Positions 26,046 to 44,576 of a stretch of 64,000 nucleotides of DNA are shown piece after piece. The stretch is from Glandiceps talaboti (lineage: Eukaryota; Hemichordata; Enteropneusta; Spengelidae). A program made the translations under genes and the position numbers. The notes beneath the pieces are model-generated. The model saw only the letters and a program-made list of their open reading frames with translations, did not search any database and was not told the origin of the DNA. The stretch lies in NCBI RefSeq assembly GCF_964340395.1, contig NC_135557.1:7128716-7192715 (forward strand), read 5' to 3'. The first letter of the stretch is position 1, and each line of letters begins with the position of its first letter.

Positions 26046-26455
26046 TAAACAATCCGATGACGTAATTTTTGCTACGTACCAAAAAGTGTAGAGGAATCCA
26101 TACTAGACAATTATATGTTCTAACAATATTCTAAGTCAATTTAACATCATATAGAGGGCGTGCATCTACAGTAATAATAGGGAACTTGCAAACTCGCCAT
26201 GTTGAATGTTGCATCATGGGAAATGCGATAATAGATACTAATCAATTAGTATTGTAAACAATGTTGATACATTGTTTGTAACCACAAATAATTAGTTCAT
26301 AGTTACCCTGACAATTGTGGGAGGTTAATTTTATCAGTAGCTAAAGATTAGGTATTAAAATAACCACAGATAATCCCATAGTCCTTTGCATCTGAGCATG
26401 CTCAGTCTGGATTGCAAGTTCACTATTGAACAGTTTAATCAAGGTTTAACGTTAA

Positions 26456-26808
26456 AGTGGCCAGTTGGATAAGAATTGGGTATTTATTTTAGAATTTTTA
26501 ATTTATGAAACAATTTTATCATGGCTTCCTACTTGAACAATCAACATGAAACAACATATGACAAGTCCTTGTTTTTAACTCAGTAAATGGCAAAAGACTG
26601 CTACGTGTGTAAAATGTTTGATGTTATACGTGCAATAACAAACATTTTTACGCATTTTTGTTTTAGCTTTTTGTAATTTATTGAGTTACAAAAAAGGACT
26701 TTGTCTATGTTGTTTCGCATTGATTTTTGAAGTAGGAAGCTATGATAAAATTGTTTGTAAATTAAAAAAATCCAAAATAAATACCCAATCCTCATCCAGA
26801 TGGCCACT
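26456..26808. mobile_element. TTAA-flanked foldback MITE
   Basis: A 353-bp element with long inverted arms. It begins AGTGGCCAGTTGGATAAG and ends with the inverted equivalent terminating GGCCACT, and is bounded on both sides by TTAA (26452-26455 and 26809-26812). A TTAA target duplication is typical of piggyBac and Kolobok superfamilies. The arms match for about 150 bp. Non-autonomous, about 0.5 kb downstream of the gene B stop codon. Confidence 0.8.
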
Positions 26809-26934
26809 TTAAATATTTTAACTTGAGTAAGATGTTTATAAACTCAATTTGTGCCACTTCAATATAGTGTACAGTTACAATAGGTATGAGTGTTTTCACT
26901 GTTGAAGGCACTTTAACAAATATGTATGGTTATA

Positions 26935-26940
26935 TTTATT
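26935..26940 (-). promoter_or_regulatory. possible poly(A) signal of gene B
   Basis: AATAAA on the minus strand, about 360 bases after the gene B stop codon. Position only; no other support. Confidence 0.3.
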
Positions 26941-27301
26941 TACCATCAGAATCGTTCTTCTTTTGGCTGAAGTCTTTTGACCAAAAATAACGAAATTTGA
27001 TCACCTAGAGGAGCTGAATATTGTTGATTTTTTCATCTAAAAACACACAACTCTGTATTTGATGTACATGCAGATGAACCTTGGTGAACCTCATTACAGT
27101 TAAGCCAAACATACGTTTGAAATGTGTGAAATAACTCAATGTCTGTTTGATGAGCCGGCTTATTTATCCACTCCCGCGGCCCGCAAACAGCTGAGATGGC
27201 ATAACAGCAGCTTGGGTATGCGTTACTGTTGCTGTGGAGTTGATATGTTTGTGTACGACGTCTATTCTACAATGCCTTGTAGAGCTCCAGATATATATCC
27301 C

Positions 27302-34862
<7,561 letters not shown>

Positions 34863-35399
34863 CTTGTGAATAATCCATTAAATATGTGAGAATGGAACCC
34901 CTGCTAGGTATGTGTGTAAGACGAGCTTCATGTGACAACAATATCTACTTCTCTTCTACTAGAGAACTATGCGCCGTCAGAAAGATCACATTTCCTGTTT
35001 AGTTTTTTGAAGACATGTCTGCGATCCAATACCATTTATTTTTTTCTTTTGTTTTCTTTCCGTAGGGACTAGACATGAATTGCAAGGGGGGGGGGGTTGC
35101 TGTTTTTCCTAGTAAGAACATGATTGAAGAGCCCTCCCCCAATGTTTGCACCCTAATTACTGAACCCACCTCTTCTGTAATTGGAATATATGTTATCTAA
35201 ATATTATTGTACAAGAAAATATACACCCTCCCCAAAATACTTGCATGGAAAATGACAATCCTCCCCTAAAATTGCCCCCACCATATGCCACGTATATAAG
35301 TGCTGCTAGATAAAATGAATGTCTTTAGCTCAAGTAATCAGTTAAAATGATTTAAGCGTGAAAAGAAAAACTACCCTAAGCAGGCTAAATGTATAAATG

Positions 35400-35400
<1 letters not shown>

Positions 35401-35493
<93 letters not shown>

Positions 35494-35720
35494 AATTAAT
35501 TAAACATATACTATTCGTACATACTGTGAATTTCATTTGAAGAACAATAAATACACACTAGTAATGTAATATGTATTATATTTAATTGGACGACATTGAT
35601 ATTGACAAAAAATGTAAAAATAATGAATATATATATATATATATATATTGACTGATGATCGCGAAAGCGTGAAACACTGTAACGGCTACTGTGTATCTTG
35701 ATTGATACTTATGATGTCTC
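35401..35720. repeat. (TA)n tracts and TGATGATCGC core
   Basis: A 90-base TA tract (35401-35491) and a shorter one (35628-35649), the latter followed by GACTGATGATCGCGAAAGCG, related to the core at 33487. Confidence 0.85.
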
Positions 35721-37220
35721 CATTATGTCATCTCATCCAATGACCCGGATAATGGTTATGGAACACATACGTAATGTTATACACATATTATTCATACCAA
35801 CCTAACTAAGTAATCATCACATTAAACTATATAGTGCAAAGTTACATGTACTTTGTAATTCGATATGTTCATGACAAAGTAGAGATATGATTGTACCATG
35901 TATAATTGGTGTATCTGGGTAGGGTTTTGCTCATAACAGTAGATTGTTGACCTCTGTACATGCTAAAGATCAAGTTGTTATCAAAACATACAGCAGGAGA
36001 AAGTAAACTGTCCGGGAACAACAGTCTGAACTGATATAATTGTTGCATGTGTCTGTCTACTGCAGTGTGGATTTATGTACATTGTAATATACAATTGTTG
36101 CATGTGTCTGTCTTTTGCAGTGCTTGCTTTATATAGATTGTGTAATACAATTGTTGCATGTGTCTGTCTTTTGCAGTGCTTGCTTTATATACATTGTAAT
36201 ACAATTGTTGCATGTGTTTGTCTCTTACAGAGTGGATTTTATACATTGTAATAAAATTGTTGCATGTCACTGTCTCTGGTGAATTATATATACTGTAATA
36301 CAATTGTTGCACATGTCTACATGGTATAGTCCACACTTAGTGTACAATCATGATATATATGGTTTTATTTTTTTTGTCAAAATTATAACAGGGGCGTATA
36401 CTGTATTATATGCAAAACTTGTTTAGTAAATCACCCTTTGGAAGAGACAGACACAAGCAACAAATGTTACTGTTCTGACTTTTGGTCCATGCACAGCTTA
36501 ATTTATTCTGATGTATAATAAGGAATATATTCCTATTTGGATAGGGACATATGTAGTGGTTTGAAATAAAAATACAAATAAAAACAACCCGAAAATAGAT
36601 TGATGACATTGAACCCAAGTACATGCAAGTACAAAACACTTTAAATGTATTAATGAATTGTAACGTTGTTTAGAAAGTAGCTGTGATACACATAACATGA
36701 ATAAACTTTAATTTTCTCATTAACAGTGTGCAGGAAAACAGTTGGCTTTGCAATAAGGTAAATCAAGAACACAAAATTGAATTTTCCAAAAAATATACCC
36801 GCAGTCCTTTAAGTGAATCAGATACAGTAACGTAGACATAAATATATTTACAATATAACGGTTATGGCTGAATGGCAGCCATATTTATCATAAAACTTAA
36901 GACTACGATTTACTAACTGGGGACTATGCGTTTGATGACGACTTGCTTGTTACGTATTAATCGTTACTGCTGTGCCCCTAACAATAAATGTATCTTTGAA
37001 TTTTTTTATCAAACTAACCACACCCACTCTGGTTATATTCGCTAAGACTCAGGTAAAAAATACAAGTACATTTATAATGCTTTTTTTTTAAATTGATAAA
37101 CCCTGATCGTGCTAAAATGCACGATAAAGAAATTTACATATCGAAATATCACATAAAATGTTGACATAAAAATATATGGTATTCTTATAGTACTTTAATT
37201 GTTTTGTTGCGAAATGATAT
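35721..37220. other. interval between genes B and C
   Basis: Unassigned apart from the tandem repeat at 36036-36320. It includes the region upstream of gene B and downstream of gene C. No exon supported. Confidence 0.4.
36036..36320. repeat. ~55-bp tandem repeat, five imperfect units
   Basis: Each unit contains ACAATTGTTGCATGTGTCTG then TCTTTTGCAGTG(CTTGCTTTATATA). The units differ in length (about 50-61 bp). Minus-strand frames of 87 codons here are artefacts. Confidence 0.85.
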
Positions 37221-37223
37221 TTG

Positions 37224-37226
<3 letters not shown>

Positions 37227-37320
<94 letters not shown>

Positions 37321-37358
37321 CTCTCTCTCCCTCCCTCCCCCTCTCTTTCTCTCTCCCT

Positions 37359-37414
<56 letters not shown>
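37227..37414. repeat. (CTAT)n / (CT)n microsatellite
   Basis: About 90 bases of CTAT followed by CT/CCCT-rich sequence; about 110 bases downstream of the gene C stop codon. Confidence 0.95.
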
Positions 37415-37418
<4 letters not shown>

Positions 37419-37522
37419 TCATTTACATGTGTAATTTGAAATATCTTTTATAAACAATTATACCAGCCCAGTTAATTATAATTTCAATTTTTACATTACA
37501 TTCATAATTACCCCTTCTATTG

Positions 37523-39531
37523 TCAATGTGATATAATATACCAAAATAACAATATTAAACTCATTAAAATATTCAAACTAAACATAGGTTTAACACATGA
37601 TACGAAACTACTCGCGGCTATCTGATGATTGCTTGATGATGAAGTCGGTTTACGATCGACGATTGAAAACCCACTGTGATCAGTTCGTGACGTCACCAAT
37701 CGGCGAGGGTCTTTGGGTGGCATAACTGGGGAAAAAAAGTAACGAAGATCATATTAGTTTCCGTTTGAAAGATGGACTAAAGATGGCCTGTACGTGATTA
37801 GCAATTCAAAACTACTAAAATCAGAATTTTGTGTAGTCTGTACAAAGGTACCATTAGTCTTGTCGCCTCGTAAAAGTGGAAGCCGGTTCGCGATTGTGAC
37901 ATATATGTACTGATCGACGATGAATTGGTTAGGCAAAATCTACCTTCGTTTATGTGCACAACTAACTATACTGCGCACACGTTCACGTATTCGAACGCTT
38001 CTTCGCAATCGAACTCGCCCGCGAACGAACCAGCGTGCATGCCGGGTAATATTTCATAAGGTGTGATAGTGATAGGGCGGCATGGCACGATACACCTGGC
38101 ACAAAATCTGACATTTGACATCTCACACAAAATTCTTGCACACCAAATCTTGGTAAATTTGTTTTAAAAAGATATCACCTACATTTAGTTAGATATAACT
38201 TAATTACGGTGTTGAATTTAAATAAGTGAAAAATAAACTTATAACGTTATTTTCACCCTATCCAGTGTGTTTACGTCATCATGGGAGTCGGTGATTGAAT
38301 ACATCATTATATTAAAATTCATTGAAAAACACTGGTTGGTAGTGCTTTAAATTGAATGTACTACAAGGGCCACTAGTCGCGATATGGTAAAATTCTGACT
38401 GCACAACTTACGCCTAAAAATGTTGTTTGGTAACGTTTACCCGACCCCACCTAGTTTTTCACGCCAACCTTAAACTTTTTTGGTACGTAATCGAGAAAAG
38501 AAAAGAAAATCGCGCAAACTTTGAAGTTTCGTAAGAAATAGTGGATGTGGAAACTGACATCAACTTAAAAAGACAATATAAAACTGTTCTTCCAATCTGT
38601 AATGGCTGTACATCTGATGAGAAGAAACCAATAACACAGAGACTATATGGAAAACAACTGAAAACATAACTACCTGAACTAGACACATACATATGATATA
38701 TATATAGGTAGGCCTTACCTGTTGTCGTAGTTAGCTGTATTTCAAACTGGCACTGCTTGATTGTGTCATAATTGTTATCATTGTATACATATTGTAAAAC
38801 AATAACTAAGTTGTAGTTCTTTGGGTAAGAATCGTCGACTTGTAGAGTTGCCACTAGAGTGTCTGTTGAGTGAATGACAATCTCCAACGAGAATCCATCC
38901 GAAATGTCTTTTGCGCTATCACCAATTGCATAAAATGTTCTCGTTATGCTAACTCGTCTCTCGTCGCTTGTACTGTGATACGTTAACACAGTTTGTAAAG
39001 TGATGGAATTGTTAAATGGAGGGTCAATGTTGACAGGACAAGACAATGGTTGACCTCTATAACCTACTAAATAATGTTGCCCTGTTGATGACATGAGTAC
39101 AGGTTGAACTGTAAAATTAAAAAGATTAGAGATATTTTGAGTTATTACACACACAAAAAAGCTTTCCACGCATGATGACTATAACGGCAAGTTAAGTGTG
39201 ATATAAGTTATTACAAACGATTTATTGATAACTGTACGAAATAAAGTAATAAATATTTCTATAGAGACACAATTTAGGTGATTGGAAAATCAAAATAATT
39301 CAAATGTAATTAAATTGCAATTTACAAGTTGCATACTTACTGACTATACATTTATTACAGATTCAATTTAAATTGAATTTCAATTGAAAAAAATCAAAAA
39401 CAGAAATGTATATTTTCTGCGTTTAAACACATATCTCCCAATATTGCATGCATTGTGCGTGATGCTAATTCATATATGAAATACGGTCCTATAATTTCTG
39501 GTGATTCCAATTTCAAGTAGCAATTTTGAAG

Positions 39532-39582
<51 letters not shown>

Positions 39583-40552
39583 TGTTAATTTATTTTTTTG
39601 TTGGGGTTGGGGGTAAAGCTAACATCACTTCTACATTATATAAATGTAGCCATGGTCACTATAAATGCAATTACAGTGAATTTCACAATACCGCACAGCT
39701 TTTCCATTCGATACAACGACGCAGAAAGCAATACGATCGCGAAACAGGACATGCTACATATGGAGCGTAAACGCTCCATATGCTACACTTTAAGATAACA
39801 AGATTGAATGAGTACAGTTTCTTGCTACATTGTGTCTAAGTAAAATGAAATAATGTACCACCATACAGACATGAAATGTACACCGCAAATAACGTTTTAC
39901 GCGCCCTTCATCGGGTGTTTGATACTAAATTGGCGCCTGAATGTCTGCATGGAGTTGCAATACATTTAAACGGTGCATTTCATTCTGACTAAATGCAGAA
40001 AAAAGTGCGGGCTTGCTATTGAAGTGTTTCTTGTTGGTTTCAAACAGAAAAGCTGAACAGTAGTACTGTGACTGTCACTGTACTACTACATACCTGTAGT
40101 CGTAACCGGTTGTATTTGAAACTGGTACTGGTTAGCTTGGTTGTGAACTCTTCCTTGGTATTCATAATGCAAGGCAATATCGAGATTGTACGTTTCTGGT
40201 GGGTAAAGTTCGTTGACATGTAAACTTGCTATGAGAGTGTCTGTGGAGTTCACTACGATTTCCAAAGAGAATCCATCGAAAGCATCTGACGACTTTTCAC
40301 CAATTAAAGAAAATGTTTTCGATATGGTTAATCTTTCCTCTTGGTCTTGACTCTGATATTTCAAGATAGCTTGTAAAGTGAGAAATTCGTTAAATGGAGG
40401 ATCGATGCTGACAGTACAGGATACTGGCTGACCTCTGTGACCTACTACTGCAATACGTTGTTGCGATGAAATTTGGATCATGGGTAGAACTGAAAGAAAC
40501 TGAAAATTGTGTTTATTTATACATGAAAACAGCTAAAATTGCATAAACTAGA

Positions 40553-40648
<96 letters not shown>

Positions 40649-40683
40649 GGGAGGGAGGGAGGGAGGGAGGGAGGGAGAGGAGG

Positions 40684-40769
<86 letters not shown>

Positions 40770-43700
40770 AAAGAGGTCAAGTCAAAACGTTGTCATATTA
40801 GCTGTAAACAACGAAACAACAATCTAAGAAATACTACGCGACCCTATGGTCGTCGCCAATTACAATACACAGGTAGCTTTATCCTAATCTACTACACCTG
40901 TGTTCTGTTGTCAACGTGACATTATGGATTTATTTCAAACAATTCTTCATTGTAATCTAACACCAGACCTGCAGACCACACATTTAGAGTTCATAATGAA
41001 AATTTACCAAAATATACCTTGAATGGAATGAATTTAGCTCCGAGACTCGTAACACATGCAGACCAGGACGTTCTCTTTATAAGGCCAAATAAAACAAATA
41101 TTGTGTTTCCCATAACCCGACCGACTCTAAACATGTAAAAATGTAAAATTATGATAATTTACATTGATTTCCGTGTATACCTTCATGCCTTAGTTTCATC
41201 TGTAGTCACTTAAAAATCATTTTCTAGAGCTGCGAGAGAAACCATGTCTTTAGACTATAACAGTACAGTCATTTTCGAAATCCAGAGCTGTTGTTTCTTC
41301 CGCCACACTGCAAAATAACGAACGTGTATTGGACGGTGCCGTAAAAGAGGCCGTGGTTTGCGACGACGAGTACGGTCTGAATAACGTGTTATAATTGTCT
41401 TCTTTTACACTTCATCAAACTCTCTCGGAAGTATTGTAACCGACGAGTATCTTATCTTGGTGTCGAAGTAATTTTTACAAAATAAAATAACACTCCGACC
41501 TTCCTACCTTCCTATCGTCTGAAGTCCTGTTATCAGAAACAAACAGTTTTTATTATGTTGCCAAAGCTACCGTTGATGGCGGAAAGTTACAGAGTATTTT
41601 GTGTACAGTGTCATAATTAGTGTCTTTGTCGATCATGCGAGAAGCTGTAAAACTGGAAATTTTCGCTGTTATAATAATTTCATTTATTTCACGGGACAAC
41701 AAAACAAAGGAATATGTAGTGACTCTACAATTGTCTTTGAGAACTAACTGAAGACTGCACAATTTTCTGGTGGTGAAAATATCTAGGTAAACTTTACAGT
41801 ATGCTACGGTTACTAGGACATATATTAAATGTAAAAGTTATTTTCTCGTTTACTATTACGTATTTAATTCAATACGCCTCACTGACTCTCTAGTCTGGCT
41901 ACGTAACTTGATCTGTAACTCCGCTGCTACCCTTACCAAACTGAAAGCTCAGACCCAAGCTGGCAAAGAGCTTTTTCAGAGCTTTTCAGCTCTGTGGCAC
42001 ACTGCCAACAGCTCTATTGCACACATTCAAAAATGTGTTGAGCTGCTGAATGTCTGCAACAGACTTCTAGGGTTTATGTCTGTTAGGAAAAAAATTCTTA
42101 AGCTTACTGACAGCTGTCTGCATCTCACTGACAGCTGTCTGCAGTTCACCAACAGCTACTTGCAGTTTACTGGCAGCTGTCTTCAGCCACAGGAGTTAAT
42201 TTCTAAATAATGTCTGTCAGGAGTGTTTACACTTTGCTCTGTCATGGGCAAAACGACTAGCAGCAGACTTTTAGCAGCTTTTGTGGTAGTTTCCAGAATA
42301 TTTTAAAGTTACCTGGACAGTGGCAATGTGGAAGGGCATACCAATCCAAGGGTTCTCTGTTAATATGCTTCTGTGTCATAATAAATATTGCTTGGAATTA
42401 AACTTGCCTAAATACTTATTCACTAAAACATACATCAAATGTATGCAGGTGAATGTAGGTAATATTTATAAGAATGCCTGCAACACCATCAAATGACCAA
42501 TAACTACAGTACATTTACATGTTAAAATATATTTATTAAGTTTCATTGTTAAGTATAAACACCGGAATCTGTTCTTGTTAAAACGTAAACCAGCTGCATG
42601 AACAACAAAATCAATCCTTACAGAATACCTCTAATATAAAATGTACATGTATTGTTGTATGCATTTATTATTTGCATCGTTCACCCTCACAACTTACCGA
42701 GATTTAATGTAACTGTTTTCTCAAATTATTTGTAATATGTCACCTACATAACAAACATCCATTTTAAAATCATTTGCCAGATTTAGTATTCTGGGTTTGT
42801 GATAGCCATGCACGTATATTAGTGTGGAATTTGTTTACTATGCTTCAACTTGGGACTAGCAATTACTGGTTACATATGCAGAAACACGGCCCATTTTCAA
42901 GGGTACTACAGGAAATGTCCCCTGCAGTATATTTCTTGACTTGGGCCGGTCGTGTAGCGTATAGGCATTGAAAAGAGTGGTTCATTTTGGGCCGCATATG
43001 ATCGGCCTCGCCAATATCTGAGTTTTCAGTTTCACTATAGTCATCAGGGTTGTCATACCCATCATCAACGCCGTCTGATAAATCTCGACAGTCGGATGTC
43101 AACAAGGGATTTTGACTCCCCTCTTCATTGTCAAATAACTCACAGTTGTCTTCATTTCCTCCGTTATGTTATAACATGTTTAAATATGATGCTCGCCATC
43201 TCCTTCCTGTCGATCATCTCATTAGTCTACCAAACTCGCTTGAAACGGTATCGGTATTGTCTGTGTACGTGTTCGTGTGTTGTTGATGTCGAGGGACATC
43301 ACCCGGAAGTGATGGGAGTCCATCGTTTGTGGGCCAATGATCGCAAAGTTGTCCTCAGAACTGGAATGGCCACTTTTCGCTTCCATCTATCATAGATTGC
43401 CATTTTGCTTCAACTTTTGGAGATTACAAGTATACTGCTCTGTTTTGAGTCGATACGTAACGTGAACGTACGGTGTAAACAAACCCCTCGATCGTCGATC
43501 GCTGGCTCAGGTTATATCCACAATATGGCGTCACAGGCTCTTTCAAAGCTCGTGGAAAAACTGCTAGGAACAAACATTTTGTTTATGGCTAATAACAGCG
43601 CAAACATGGATAATATGAAAGAAACAAAATAATAAACAAAAATCTATATTTTCAAAATTGAATCAACGACTGCTGTAAAGTTTACAACGCATTGAAGTTT

Positions 43701-44543
43701 TGAAATTATTGTGAACGAGGCTATGACGTATCAGCCAATCAAATCAACGCGCGCAATCTCCCCAGTACTTCAAATGTGAAACGGAAGATGGCGGCCATGA
43801 TTCACAAAGGCAAAGAAAATCGTTTTCGACAACTGATCATGAGAAGAGGTATACATCCAGACCTACTCATTTTGGTGATGAAGGTATGTTAATTTAACTG
43901 ACGCTTTCAGAGCACATTATTGGCTCTGGTATTTTTTTTAAACGATAGAATCCAGGTCGTCTATGTGTAGACGTTATATCTTATTTATATTATAGTACTT
44001 GTGGCCGTACGATCGGAGCCTTTTCAGACATAGACCTAGACCTCGGTCCACGGTTGCATACATAGACTTCTACAACTGTTTCAAACCTCCGAAAGTTGTT
44101 TTTAAAGTACATCTGATATACATGTAATATTCAAGTTGGAGTGTCCACTTTGTCGATTGAAAGTAGGAAAGAATGCACTGCTTGCCTGGTGCCGTGTGTA
44201 AACTGGAATTAGATTACACCCCCCCCCCCCCATGATTTATCGTGTAAAAAATATTAGTTTCTCGTCGAAAGAGTTCCTATGTACCGCACTGAGTCTTGTT
44301 AGAAAACAGTGGCAAATTAATTTATTCAATTAAGATATGGAATGGAACAATGTTGGAGTAATTTGTAGAAACCAGTGTGTCACAAATCATTTAGTAGTAG
44401 TACTACATTGTAGTACACCCCATGGTCACAGCCACATTTACACAGTGCTCTGTCATGTACATGCAGAACACTTTTCACCAACTTGATGTATGTCATTGAG
44501 GTCTGTCCGTATGTATGTATGTATGTATGTATGTATGTATGTA

Positions 44544-44576
<33 letters not shown>

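Noticed and set aside
37754-37936. Minus-strand frame next to the last exon of gene C
   Set aside because: No acceptor or donor in a compatible phase and no domain; treated as intron.
38459-38718. Extension of the second gene C Ig-like frame to 38459
   Set aside because: It reads through the GTAAGG donor into a dispersed repeat; the coding end is set at 38719.
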